DNA of 43,161 nucleotides, taken from assembly GCF_030407495.1 (NCBI RefSeq), contig NZ_JASDDG010000002.1, positions 185,134 through 228,294 of the forward strand, given 5' to 3'. The notes beneath the pieces are model-generated. The model worked only from the letters and a program-made list of their open reading frames with translations. It searched no databases and was not told the origin of the DNA. Shown in pieces: positions 34,562-42,953 of this stretch. Position numbers and translations under genes: made by a program. Every line of letters starts with the position of its first letter. The stretch's first letter is position 1. The stretch comes from Arthrobacter sp. APC 3897 (lineage in GTDB: Bacteria; Actinomycetota; Actinomycetes; Actinomycetales; Micrococcaceae).

Positions 34562-35830
34562 TCATGCGCCGCCGGGCCGGGCGTCCGGCGACATGTCCGC
34601 GTCAACCGGCTCGGCTGGCTGCGGCTGCGGTCCCTGAACTTCCTCCACTCCGGACGCAGCCGGCACCTCGCCCGACACCGCGGCGTTGGCCGGAGTCAGT
34701 GACTGGTCCCGCAGATACCGCAGCACCACAATGCCGACGGCGGTGGCCGGGACCGCAAGGAATGCGCCGACAATGCCAAACAGCGTGCTTCCGACGGTGA
34801 CCGCGCCCAGCACTACGGCGGGATGCAGTTTCAGGGTCTTGCCGACAAGGAACGGCTGCAGGATGTTGGACTCCAGCTGCTGCACCACCAGCACCAGGCC
34901 AAGGACTACCAGCGCTGTCACCCATCCATGCGCCACCAGAGTGACCATGGTGGCCAGGACGCCGGTGGCCACCGCTCCGACTATGGGAATGAAGCTGGCA
35001 AAGAAGATCAGCACCATCAGGGCAAGGGCCAGCGGGACGTCCAGGAGCCAGAGGCCGAGGCCAATGAAGACGGCATCCGCCAGAGCCACGGTTGCCTGGG
35101 CAAAGATGTACGCGGAGAGGGTTTTCCAGGTCTCTTCGGATACCCGGACCGCGTGCACAAAGGACCGGTTGTTGGTCCAGCGGCTGGCCCAGGGCAGGAA
35201 TTTGTCTCCGTCCTTCAGGCAGAAGAACGTAAACACCAGAGTCAGCAGGAACACTACGGTGACTGACGTGACGGTGCCCAGGCCGGCGGTAATGCCGGAA
35301 ATGATGTCGCTGCTGTGTTCCCGCAGCTGGGCCAGACCGGCGTCGAGCAGTTCATTGAAGTCAATTGTCTGGACTGCAAAGGGCAGCCCGGCCACGAAAT
35401 CACTGAGATCCTGCAGATTCTCCCCTGCCCGCCGGACCAGTTCCCTGGAGCCGGAGGAAATGGATGGAAGCACCAGAAAGGCCACGGCGGCGACCGCAGC
35501 CAGCAGGGCCAGCAGGGAGAGCAGCGCGGCGATTCCCTTGGGCAGCGCCTTGCGCAGGACCCGGTTCACCGGCCACAGGATCGAGGACAGCAGCAGGGCC
35601 AGCAGGCCCGGAAGGGCGATGGACCACAGCGACCGGATACCGAACCACACCACCACCAGACCGGCCAGGACGATCAGTCCCCGCGCAACCCAGACCGAAG
35701 ATGCGGCGAGACCCCGGGCAAAGGTGCCGCGGGGCTTCAACCCGCCGCTGCCGGATTCCGCTCCGGCCGATGACGCTTCGACAGAGGATGTGCGGGGCGG
35801 TGAAGCTGGAGAATCGGCAGTAGTCACCAT
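34562..35830 (-). CDS. AI-2E family (PerM-like) transporter
   Basis: A 422-residue membrane protein of the AI-2 exporter superfamily, with about eight hydrophobic segments. The N-terminal ~55 residues are polar and Ser/Ala-rich; then come WPVNRVLRKALPKGIAALL, the loop region ELVRRAGENLQDLSDFVAGLP, and the family signature FIPIVGAVATGVLA and ESNILQPFLVGKTLKLHPAVVLGAVTVGSTLFGIVGAFLAVPATA. The C-terminal ~40 residues are Pro/Ala-rich. Members include AI-2 exporters and Na/H antiporters, so the cargo is uncertain. ATG 35830 is used; the next codon, GTG 35827, is an equal option. Confidence 0.88.
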   Translation of the reverse strand: MVTTADSPASPPRTSSVEASSAGAESGSGGLKPRGTFARGLAASSVWVARGLIVLAGLVVVWFGIRSLWSIALPGLLALLLSSILWPVNRVLRKALPKGIAALLSLLALLAAVAAVAFLVLPSISSGSRELVRRAGENLQDLSDFVAGLPFAVQTIDFNELLDAGLAQLREHSSDIISGITAGLGTVTSVTVVFLLTLVFTFFCLKDGDKFLPWASRWTNNRSFVHAVRVSEETWKTLSAYIFAQATVALADAVFIGLGLWLLDVPLALALMVLIFFASFIPIVGAVATGVLATMVTLVAHGWVTALVVLGLVLVVQQLESNILQPFLVGKTLKLHPAVVLGAVTVGSTLFGIVGAFLAVPATAVGIVVLRYLRDQSLTPANAAVSGEVPAASGVEEVQGPQPQPAEPVDADMSPDARPGGA

Positions 35831-35858
35831 TCCATCTTGCCTCACCCTGCAGGGGAAT

Positions 35859-36059
35859 TTATTCCGTCAGCTGCGGCTGGGTTTCGATGAAGACCCAGTC
35901 CCGCTCCCCCAGAATCGGCTCAATCACCGGGCCGCCGGCTTCGGCGATGCGGTCCTGCACTTTGCTCGGGAGTCCTTCGTCACGAAGGTTCTCCTGCAGC
36001 CAGGTTTTGGCCGAACCGTCTAGATACGGCCACCAGCGCTCGATCTGGATCGGTTGCAT
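35859..36059 (-). CDS. Small conserved-looking hypothetical protein
   Basis: A 66-residue product beginning MQPIQIERWWPYLDGSAKTW, with AAGGGGG five bases upstream. It has an amphipathic, Trp-rich N-terminus and a Gln/Thr-rich end. It looks like a real gene because of the ribosome site and good codon bias. No domain is recognised. It sits between PstS and the permease on the same strand as both. Confidence 0.6.
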   Translation of the reverse strand: MQPIQIERWWPYLDGSAKTWLQENLRDEGLPSKVQDRIAEAGGPVIEPILGERDWVFIETQPQLTE

Positions 36060-36147
36060 TACTGCCCCCTTAAATTCGCGGTGAAACAACGGTGCCACCG
36101 CGGTCCGGACCGCGCAAGGGGGATTACCTAAGTGGCCGCAGCCGGGG

Positions 36148-36170
36148 GTGACCGGCCGCCGCGGCGTCAC
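36148..36170 (-). terminator. Weak hairpin after the PstS gene
   Basis: GTGAC and GTCAC close a stem with an inner GCCG/CGGC segment and a two-base bulge, directly beyond the PstS stop at 36172. Confidence 0.35.
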
Positions 36171-36171
36171 G

Positions 36172-37287
36172 CTAGGGCAGGGTGCCGATGCTTTCGATCG
36201 ACTCGCGGGCCTGTTCCGCCAGGGTTGCCGGGATGGGCGCACTCTTGGCTGCGTCCTCCGAGGCGGCCTGTCCTTCGTCGCTGACGACGTACAGCCCGAA
36301 GGCCTTGACCAGTTCCACGGTGTTCGGATCCGCATAGCCGCTGCAGAAGATCTGGTAGGAGACAAGGACCAGCGGATAGGCGCCGGGGACCGTAGTGGTG
36401 CGGTCAAGGTGGAGGGCAATGTCATGGGGTCCGCGGTCCGGAACGCGGCTTGCCTGCTCGACGGCGATAGACGCACCCTCGGCGCTGATCGGGACGTATT
36501 CCTCCCCGACCAGCAGATTGACGGTCCCCATGGAGTCGTCGATGACGGAATCGTCTGCGTAGGTCACGGCGCCCTCGGTGCGGGTCACTGTGCTCACCAC
36601 GCCCGAGTTTCCCTGCGCGTTTTCACCGCCCAAACCCCCCGGCCAGGACCCCGAAGGGCTGTCCGGCCAGGCATCGGGAGCCGCGTCATGCAGATATTCG
36701 GTGAAGTTTTCGGTGGTGCCGGAGTCATCGGCGCGGCTGACGGCGGTCACGGGGAGGTCCGGGAGGTCAACCCCGGGGTTCTGCCCGGCAATGGCGGGAT
36801 CATTCCACCGGACAATTTCGCCGCGGAAGATCCCCGCGATGGTCGCTGCGTCCATGTTGAGGGAATCGATGCCCGGGAGATTAAAGGCCACGGCAATCGG
36901 GGAAATGTAGGCCGGAATGTCCAGGGCGCCTCCCGGGCCGCAGACTTCGCGGGCCTGGTCCATTTCCTCATCCTGCAGATAGGCGTCAGAACCGGCAAAA
37001 TCCACGGCCCCGGCCAGGAGTGCGCTGCGGCCGGCGCCGGAGCCGTCCGGGGAATACTGCAGCTGAACCTTCGGGTGCAGGAGGCCGAAGCCGCCAATCC
37101 AGGCATCCATGGCCGGTCCCTGGGCACTGGACCCGGAGCCGGAAAGAATCCCGGAGAGAGTGGAGGTGCTGTTTTCCGCTGCTTCGCGCTGCGCGTCGCC
37201 CAGGGGATAGTCCGAACCGCAGGCGGACAACGCCAGGGCGGCGGCGGCAACCACGGCAAAAGTGCGGGCGGGACGGGAATTCGGCAC
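36172..37287 (-). CDS. pstS: Phosphate-binding lipoprotein, PstS-like
   Basis: A 371-residue substrate-binding lipoprotein. The lipobox LSACGS gives Cys near residue 23. Phosphate-loop motifs are visible: QGPAMDAWIGGF, YSPDGSGAGRSALLAGAVDFAGSD (phosphate contacts near 80-100), FNLPGIDSLN, and SRADDSGTTENFTEYL near 195. GTG 37287 follows GGAAGGA by ten bases. No pstC, pstA or pstB lies next to it, so it is an orphan copy in this window; the permease genes may be elsewhere. No obvious Pho box was seen. Confidence 0.87.
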   Translation of the reverse strand: MPNSRPARTFAVVAAAALALSACGSDYPLGDAQREAAENSTSTLSGILSGSGSSAQGPAMDAWIGGFGLLHPKVQLQYSPDGSGAGRSALLAGAVDFAGSDAYLQDEEMDQAREVCGPGGALDIPAYISPIAVAFNLPGIDSLNMDAATIAGIFRGEIVRWNDPAIAGQNPGVDLPDLPVTAVSRADDSGTTENFTEYLHDAAPDAWPDSPSGSWPGGLGGENAQGNSGVVSTVTRTEGAVTYADDSVIDDSMGTVNLLVGEEYVPISAEGASIAVEQASRVPDRGPHDIALHLDRTTTVPGAYPLVLVSYQIFCSGYADPNTVELVKAFGLYVVSDEGQAASEDAAKSAPIPATLAEQARESIESIGTLP

Positions 37288-37539
37288 GGGGGGTGTCCTT
37301 CCGGGGACTGTGACGGAGGGCTGGTGAGGCTGCCCGGCGAAGCTCCCGGAGGAAAGTCCGGGCGCCTCTTCAAGGCTAGCGGCCGTTCCCGCTCCTTTGC
37401 CAACCGAAAGCCCTTCCGGCCCTTGGCCGCCTGCACCGCCGGTGTAACGATGGAGAGACCGCGACGGCTGTCCCTCTTTGTTTCCGGACGGAAACCCTGA
37501 AGCCGGCTCTCAGCCGTCACCGGCCAAGGAGGAGTCAAA

Positions 37540-37923
37540 GTGCTCGTTACCGCAGCCGTCTTTGCCGTCATTGCCGCCGCCGTCCATTTGTACATCTTTG
37601 TGCTGGAATCCCTGCGCTGGACGGCGCCGGCAACCATGGCTGTCTTCAGGATCTCCACCCCGCAGGAAGCTGCCTACACCCAGGGACTGGCGTACAACCA
37701 GGGCTTCTACAACCTCTTCCTGGCCGTGGGAGTGATTCTCGGCGTGGTCCTCCTCGGGGCCGGCAGCAGGGTTGCCGGCCTCACCCTGATGAGTTTCGCC
37801 GCTGCGTCCATGGTGCTGGCCGCTCTGGTCCTGGTGTTCAGCAACCGCCGGATGATCCGTCCGGCGCTTATCCAGGGCGGACCGGCTCTGATCTGTCTTG
37901 CGTTCACGCTGCTTGGAGCCTGA
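37540..37923 (+). CDS. DUF1304 membrane protein
   Basis: A 127-residue protein with four hydrophobic segments and the DUF1304 pattern: HLYIFVLESLRW (near 16-27), AYTQGLAYNQGFYNLFLA (near 45-62), and a final PALIQGGPALICLAFTLLG. GTG 37540 follows AAGGAGG. Function is unknown. It converges with alkA, whose stop is 15 bases away. Confidence 0.85.
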   Translation: MLVTAAVFAVIAAAVHLYIFVLESLRWTAPATMAVFRISTPQEAAYTQGLAYNQGFYNLFLAVGVILGVVLLGAGSRVAGLTLMSFAAASMVLAALVLVFSNRRMIRPALIQGGPALICLAFTLLGA

Positions 37924-37938
37924 CGGCAGCGGCAGTAC

Positions 37939-38874
37939 TCAGCTGCGGGCGGTCCCGTACGCGGCGCCGGTCCACAGATGGAAGAGTGCGTACGCGCGCC
38001 AGGGCCGCCACGGTTCGGACAGGGCGGCCGCCGCCCGGGCCGTCGTCACGCCCAGGGCACGCTTGAGCACCAGATCATCGGCCGGATAGGCATCCCGGTC
38101 CCCGAAGACCCGCACCGCCAGATAATCCGCCGTCCAGGGACCAATTCCGGGCAGTGCCAGTAGTGCGGCCCGGGTTGGCCCCGGGTCTGCTTCAGCGCTG
38201 ATGTCCAGCCCGGAGGCCGCGGCTGCCGCCAGCGCAGCAACGGTGCGTGCCCGGGAATGTGTCAGTCCCACGGCTGACTGCAGTTCCGGCGGCGGCACCG
38301 CCGCCAGTTGCTCCGGCGCGGGGAAGGCGCGCAGCCCGTCCCTCCCGGCGTCTCCGAACGAGGCCGCAAGCCGGGCACCGAAAGTACGGGCGGCGGCCAG
38401 CGAAACCTGTTGGCCCAGCACCGTCTGGACAGCGGTTTCAAACCCGTCCACCGACCCCGGCACGCGCAGGCCCGGGCAGGCGGCAACGAGCGGAGCCAGC
38501 AGATCGAAATCGGAGAGAAACGGATCAACCACGGCGGGGTCGGCGTCCAAATCCAGCCAGCGACGCACGCTTGCCAGCACAGCGGCTTCTTCCTGCACCA
38601 GCATTGCCGCCGGAGTCTCCGGAGCCAGGGAGAGTTCCACCTCCACGGCGTCCGGCCGCCCAAACCGGACGCGGACCAGCGCCGGGCCGGATGCAGCGGG
38701 TATCAGGCGCTCCACCCGGGCTCCGCCGTCGTCATACTCGGCCCGCTCCAGGCCGGGCACCGCATGGGCAGCTAGGGCACGGAACAGCGGCTGCCAGGCG
38801 AACGGCTCGGCGCAGCGCAGATCGTGGCAGACCCCAGGGCCCCCAGGGCCCCCAGGGCCAAGGCCGGCAGGCAC
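37939..38874 (-). CDS. alkA: DNA-3-methyladenine glycosylase II (AlkA-like)
   Basis: AlkA removes alkylated bases by cutting the glycosidic bond. The 311-residue product has an AlkA_N-type domain (FAWQPLFRALAAHAVPGLERA), then the helix-hairpin-helix glycosylase domain: TVLGQQVSLAAARTFGARLA near 148-165, LPGIGPWTADYLAVRVFGDRDAYPADD near 245-270 with the catalytic Asp at about 262, and the LFHLWTGAAYG end. The N-terminus carries GPG repeats from a 9-bp tandem repeat. Start GTG 38874 overlaps the alkB stop by one base (TAGTG), so translation is coupled. Confidence 0.9.
   Translation of the reverse strand: MPAGLGPGGPGGPGVCHDLRCAEPFAWQPLFRALAAHAVPGLERAEYDDGGARVERLIPAASGPALVRVRFGRPDAVEVELSLAPETPAAMLVQEEAAVLASVRRWLDLDADPAVVDPFLSDFDLLAPLVAACPGLRVPGSVDGFETAVQTVLGQQVSLAAARTFGARLAASFGDAGRDGLRAFPAPEQLAAVPPPELQSAVGLTHSRARTVAALAAAAASGLDISAEADPGPTRAALLALPGIGPWTADYLAVRVFGDRDAYPADDLVLKRALGVTTARAAAALSEPWRPWRAYALFHLWTGAAYGTARS
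38832..38858. repeat. 9-bp tandem repeat, three copies
   Basis: CCCCAGGGC occurs three times in a row, in frame inside alkA, encoding Gly-Pro-Gly units at residues ~6-14. Copy-number change keeps the frame. Confidence 0.85.
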
Positions 38875-39560
38875 TAGGACAAACCGGTCATGCGCAGGGT
38901 GATGTTGATGCGTCCCCGGGACAGTCCCGACGCAGGATCCGCCGTCCCGGGAAGTGTCTTAGGTACGCCGTGGTACGCAAAACGGGAGGGTCCGCCAAAC
39001 ACGAAAAGATCCCCTGAACCAAGTTCAATGTCCGTGTACGGTTTGGTCCGGGTGGAAGTATTCCCGAAGCGGAATATGCAGGTCTCGCCGATGCTGAGGG
39101 ACACCACGGGGGCAGCGGATTTTTCGTCTTTGTCCTGATGCATGCCCATGTGTGCGCCGTGGGCGTAGTAGTTGATGAGTGCCGTGTCGGGGGTGTAATC
39201 CTCGGGTTTCCACAGCTCCGGGGCATATCCGGCAGAGCCGGGCGTGCCGTAGGCCTCGGCCAGCGCACGCCGGCCCATCTTAATCAGCCAGTCAGGCAGC
39301 TCAGCAACCCGTCCGCCGCCGGCGTCCCCGGCGGTGCGGGTGTACTTGTACGGCTGCCAGTGCCAGCCCAGACACACCGTCTGCACTGACATGGGATGCC
39401 CGCCGGGAAGGACGGCGGCACGCATCGGCACCGGGCCAACGGCCCATTGCCGGCAGGCCTCGACAATCCCGCGCTGCGCCGTCAGGTCCAGCCAACCGGG
39501 CACGTGAACGGCGCCGGGCCCCAGTTCGGCGCGGTCGCGGGGAAAGAGTGTTCCGGTCAT
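38874..39560 (-). CDS. alkB: Alkylated DNA repair dioxygenase (AlkB)
   Basis: AlkB oxidatively demethylates 1-methyladenine and 3-methylcytosine in DNA, using Fe(II) and 2-oxoglutarate. The 228-residue product has the iron ligands in MGMHQDKDE (His and Asp near 140) and YHGVPKT (His near 197), and the 2-oxoglutarate Arg in GRINITLR near 222. LINYYAHGAHMG and the nucleotide-binding PEDYTP region match the family. ATG 39560 overlaps the upstream ogt stop (ATGA). It is the third gene of the coupled repair run. Confidence 0.92.
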   Translation of the reverse strand: MTGTLFPRDRAELGPGAVHVPGWLDLTAQRGIVEACRQWAVGPVPMRAAVLPGGHPMSVQTVCLGWHWQPYKYTRTAGDAGGGRVAELPDWLIKMGRRALAEAYGTPGSAGYAPELWKPEDYTPDTALINYYAHGAHMGMHQDKDEKSAAPVVSLSIGETCIFRFGNTSTRTKPYTDIELGSGDLFVFGGPSRFAYHGVPKTLPGTADPASGLSRGRINITLRMTGLS

Positions 39561-40186
39561 GCGGCTGCCTCCAGATTCAGCAGAAGTTTTTTGGCTTCAG
39601 GGCCGCCGCGGTAGCCGCCGGTACTGCCGTCCGAGCGCACCACACGGTGACACGGGACCACCACGGGCAGCGGGTTCAGGGCACAGGCTGTGCCGGCGGC
39701 GCGGACCGCTCCGGGACTGCCCGCCAGTGCTGCCACGGCGGAGTATGTTGCCGTGGAGCCGTAGCCGATATCCGGCAGATGCTCGACGACGGAGCGCCGA
39801 AATCCTGCGGTCAGCCGCAGGTCCAGGGGCAGGTCGAAGGCCCGCCGGGTGCCGGCAAAGTACTCACCAATTTGGGCTGCGGCAGGCTGAAGCAACTCCG
39901 GCGCGGCGAGGATCCGCGGGCTGATGCGTTGGGCCAGCAGCGCCAGCACGGCATCGTGGCCTTCACAGGCGAAGGCCACGCGCACCAGGCCTGCGGGCGT
40001 GGCGGCCAGGAGCAGTTTCCCCACCGGTGCGTCGATCACGGTGTAGGCGACGTCGAGCAGCCCTGCCTCTGACGCGGAGGCGGCAAGACGCCTGTGCAGC
40101 CGGGACAGGGCAGCGGCTTCAGCGGCGTCCGGAGCGGACGCCGCCGACAGTCCGGGCGGCAGCAGTTCTTCCAGCGGCAGGCTCAT
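39557..40186 (-). CDS. ogt: Methylated-DNA--protein-cysteine methyltransferase, copy 1
   Basis: Ogt removes alkyl groups from O6 of guanine by transfer to its own Cys. The 209-residue product has VVVPCHRVV near residue 175 (active Cys in PCHR), DGSTGGYRGGPEAKKLLLNLE downstream, and SVVEHLPDIGYGSTATYSAVA before. A ~45-residue N-terminal extension (MSLPLEELLPPGL) precedes the fold. ATG 40186 was chosen because it overlaps the sigma factor stop (ATGA); a longer frame begins at 40363 but is antisense shadow. It links the sigma gene to alkB. Confidence 0.92.
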   Translation of the reverse strand: MSLPLEELLPPGLSAASAPDAAEAAALSRLHRRLAASASEAGLLDVAYTVIDAPVGKLLLAATPAGLVRVAFACEGHDAVLALLAQRISPRILAAPELLQPAAAQIGEYFAGTRRAFDLPLDLRLTAGFRRSVVEHLPDIGYGSTATYSAVAALAGSPGAVRAAGTACALNPLPVVVPCHRVVRSDGSTGGYRGGPEAKKLLLNLEAAA

Positions 40187-40701
40187 CGGGAGTCCTCCAG
40201 ATTCAGGGCACGCAGTTTTTTCATGCCGTCCGCCGCGGACCGCCGGCAGGCGGCTTCGGATCCGCCCAGCAGTACTGCCACTTCGGCATAAGGCAGTCCG
40301 GCCAGGTGGTGATAGGCGAGCGCCTCGCGCTGGCGCTGCGGGAGGGTTTTCATGGCTGCCCACAGCGGATCGTCATCCTCGGGGCCCCGCTCGTGACTTC
40401 CGGGATCGCCGCCGGCGCGGTTTACCGGGCCTGACCGGAAAGCTGCCTCAGGCAGTTCCGCCACGGGCACCGGCCGCCGCGCAGCGGAACGGTGAACGTC
40501 TATTGCCTTGTGTTTGGCAATAGTCACCAGCCACGCCTGGATGTTGGCACCCGGCGCGAGGCCGGGATACGCGCGCAGCGCCGCAAGGAAGGTCTCAGAC
40601 CAGGCATCCTCGGCGTCCTGCGGGCCCAGCACGGCGCGGCAGATCCGCAGCACGGCCGGACCGTGCTCCCTGACGATGGCTTCGAACGGTTTCACTTCCA
40701 C
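40183..40701 (-). CDS. ECF-type RNA polymerase sigma factor
   Basis: A 172-residue sigma-70 family factor of the ECF group. Region 2 spans about residues 8-72 (AVLGPQDAEDAWSETFLAAL; IQAWLVTIAKHKAIDVHR) and region 4 about 118-168 (LPQRQREALAYHHLAGLPYAEVAVLLGGSEAACRRSAADGMKKLR). No anti-sigma gene is adjacent. Start GTG 40701; an overlapping GTG two bases earlier is out of frame. It is the first of four overlapping genes, and a second ogt lies 75 bases before it, so it probably directs alkylation-damage expression (inference). Confidence 0.9.
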   Translation of the reverse strand: MEVKPFEAIVREHGPAVLRICRAVLGPQDAEDAWSETFLAALRAYPGLAPGANIQAWLVTIAKHKAIDVHRSAARRPVPVAELPEAAFRSGPVNRAGGDPGSHERGPEDDDPLWAAMKTLPQRQREALAYHHLAGLPYAEVAVLLGGSEAACRRSAADGMKKLRALNLEDSR

Positions 40702-40776
40702 ACCCGGTAGACGTTTCCGGGAGGGCTTATGTGAGCCGGCATCGGCCGTCGCTCCTCTCTTTTCTATGCACCGGGT

Positions 40777-41352
40777 TCAGAACAGAACATCCGGGACCCG
40801 CCGGGGATCTTCCAGGCCAAGCAGGAACTGCTTGCGCTCCAACCCGCCGGCATACCCGGTCAGCGCACCGGCTGCACCCAGCACCCGGTGGCAGGGAATG
40901 ATGACGGATACGGGGTTTCGTGCGTTTGCTGAACCGACCGCCTGCGCCAGGAACCGGTCACCCAGTTCGCGGGCCAGCTCGCCGTAGGACCGCGTTTCCC
41001 CGAACGGGATCTGCCGCAGCAGCGCCCAGACCCGCTGCCGGAACGGATTGCCGGCCGGGGCCAGCGGCAGGTCGAATTCCCGCCGGCTGCCGGCAAAGTA
41101 TTCGCCGAGCTGGTCCCGGGTCCGGGCCAGGACGACGGTGTTGGCACAGCCTCCGCCGTCGTGCCCGGTTTGCGCGCCGGAGTCCGGGGCGGTGACGGCA
41201 GCCGGCAACTCAAGGGGCACGGCGGCACCCAGAGCTTCCGGCGCCGGTCCGCGCTTATGGTTCTCCATATACACCGCAGTGAGGGCACCGCCGTCGGCCA
41301 CCAGGGTCAGGAGCCCGATGGGTGAAGGGATGACGGCATGCACGGCACTCAT
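40777..41352 (-). CDS. ogt: Methylated-DNA--protein-cysteine methyltransferase, copy 2
   Basis: A second Ogt, 191 residues. PIGLLTLVADGGALTAVYMENH opens the N-terminal domain, FGETRSYGELARELG and VIIPCHRVLGAAGALTGYAGG (active Cys near 153) close it. It is more canonical than the first copy. ATG 41352 lacks a ribosome site, but TACGCT stands six bases upstream, so it is probably leaderless. It may be transcribed on into the sigma gene. Confidence 0.92.
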   Translation of the reverse strand: MSAVHAVIPSPIGLLTLVADGGALTAVYMENHKRGPAPEALGAAVPLELPAAVTAPDSGAQTGHDGGGCANTVVLARTRDQLGEYFAGSRREFDLPLAPAGNPFRQRVWALLRQIPFGETRSYGELARELGDRFLAQAVGSANARNPVSVIIPCHRVLGAAGALTGYAGGLERKQFLLGLEDPRRVPDVLF

Positions 41353-41358
41353 CAGCCG

Positions 41359-41364
41359 AGCGTA
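41359..41364 (-). promoter_or_regulatory. -10 box of the second ogt gene, leaderless
   Basis: On the minus strand TACGCT, six bases (CGGCTG) and the ATG at 41352; it lies in the 17-base gap after the SulP stop. Confidence 0.45.
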
Positions 41365-41369
41365 GCGCT

Positions 41370-42863
41370 TCAGTCGCCCAGCTGACCGCTGAGCCGGGAA
41401 CGGATGGCGGTGGAGGACTCGTTCAAGCCGGTGACGCGGACTGTCTTGCCCCGGCTCCGGTACTTTTCGGTGATGGCGTCCAGCGCGGCAACCGTCGACG
41501 CGTCCCACACATGGGAGGCACTGAGGTCAATCAGCACCTCCTGCGGATCCAGGGCGTATTCGAACTGGGTGTAGAGGTCATTGGAGGAAGCAAAGAACAA
41601 CTCGCCGCGCACCGTATAGGTGACCGTGCCGCCGTCGTCCGGCACCGTGCGCTCCACGGTGACGAAGTGCGCCACGCGGCGAGCAAACAGCACCATCGCG
41701 GCGAGGGTTCCCGCACCGACGCCGATCGCCAGGTTGTCAGTGAACACCGTGGCCGCAACGGTGATCAGCATGACTGCTGTTTCGGACTTGGGCATGCGGC
41801 GCAGGGTGGAGGGCCGGATGCTGTGCCAGTCGAAGGCGGCCCAGGCGACGAAAATCATCACGGCCACGAGCGCCGCCATTGGAATCAGCGCCACGATGTC
41901 ACCGAGCACCACCACCAGGATGAGCAGGAACACGCCGGCCAGGAAGGTGGAAATCCGGGTGCGGGCCCCGGAGGCCTTGACGTTCATCATGGTTTGTCCG
42001 ACGACGGCGCAGCCGCCCATGCCGCCGAAGAAGCCGGTGACGATGTTCGCGATGCCCTGCCCGGCGGCCTCCCGCGGTTTGGAAGACCGGGTGTCGGTGA
42101 TGTCATCGACCAGCTTGGCGGTCAGGAGCGATTCCAGCAGGCCCACAAAGGCCACGGCCACGGCGTACGGAGCGATGATCTGCAGCGTTTCGAGGGTCAG
42201 CGGGACATCGGGAAACAGCAGGGCGGGCAGGCTGTCGGGCAGCGCACCCTTGTCCCCCACCGTGGGAATCTGCCAGCCGGCGGCGACGGCGGCAACGGTC
42301 AGCACCACAATCGCCGCGAGCGGTGCCGGGACCGCCGTCGTCAGCCGGGGCAGGCCAAAAACAATTCCCAGTCCGACGGCGACAACCGGGTAAACCAGCC
42401 AGGGCACCCCGATCAGCTCGGGCAGCTGGGAGGAGAAGACCAGGATGGCCAGGGCGTTGACGAAGCCCACCATTACGGAGCGCGGGATGAAGCGCATGAG
42501 CTTGGCGACGCCGGCGAGCGCGAGCAGGATCTGCAGGACACCGGCCAGAATCACCGTTGGCACCAGGTATTCAACCCCGTAGGCGGCCACCACCGGGGCA
42601 ATGACCAGGGCAACGGCGCCGGTGGCCGCGGAGATCATGGCCGGGCGGCCGCCCACGAAAGCGATGGTGACGGCCATGGTGAAGGACGCGAAGAGACCCG
42701 TCCGCGGATCCACACCGGCAATCACGGAGAACGCAATTGCTTCCGGGATCAGTGCCAGGGCCACCACCAGTCCGGCGAGGACCTCGGTCTTCAGCAGCCG
42801 CGGCGAGCGCAGAGTGGACAGGACCGTCTGCCGGACGGCCGGGGCAGATGCACTTGGTGTCAT
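41370..42863 (-). CDS. SulP-family anion transporter with STAS domain
   Basis: A 497-residue SulP transporter (sulfate, bicarbonate or dicarboxylate). About ten to twelve helices run from residue 30 to ~395; the family motifs GLVVALALIPEAIAFSVIAGVDPRTGLFAS (near 30-60) and LLESLLTAKLVDDITDTRSSKPREAAGQGIANIVTGFFGGMGGCAV (near 225-270) are clear. Residues ~400-497 form the STAS domain (GELFFASSNDLYTQF, VLIDLSASHVWDASTVAALDAI). Substrate is not readable. ATG 42863 is used, with a weak upstream site; a TTG three codons earlier is possible. Confidence 0.9.
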   Translation of the reverse strand: MTPSASAPAVRQTVLSTLRSPRLLKTEVLAGLVVALALIPEAIAFSVIAGVDPRTGLFASFTMAVTIAFVGGRPAMISAATGAVALVIAPVVAAYGVEYLVPTVILAGVLQILLALAGVAKLMRFIPRSVMVGFVNALAILVFSSQLPELIGVPWLVYPVVAVGLGIVFGLPRLTTAVPAPLAAIVVLTVAAVAAGWQIPTVGDKGALPDSLPALLFPDVPLTLETLQIIAPYAVAVAFVGLLESLLTAKLVDDITDTRSSKPREAAGQGIANIVTGFFGGMGGCAVVGQTMMNVKASGARTRISTFLAGVFLLILVVVLGDIVALIPMAALVAVMIFVAWAAFDWHSIRPSTLRRMPKSETAVMLITVAATVFTDNLAIGVGAGTLAAMVLFARRVAHFVTVERTVPDDGGTVTYTVRGELFFASSNDLYTQFEYALDPQEVLIDLSASHVWDASTVAALDAITEKYRSRGKTVRVTGLNESSTAIRSRLSGQLGD

Positions 42864-42953
42864 AGCGGGCAAGGCTGTTCCGTTCGAATGTGCTGGAGGG
42901 ATCCGGTGGCCGGGACGGGGTGTGCGGGGCCGCGCATCGAATCCGGTTCCAGA

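Noticed and set aside
34686-36023. 445-codon plus-strand frame
   Set aside because: Opposite the AI-2E transporter, which carries the family motifs.
36148-37500. 450-codon plus-strand frame
   Set aside because: Opposite PstS; Gly/Arg-rich, without domain.
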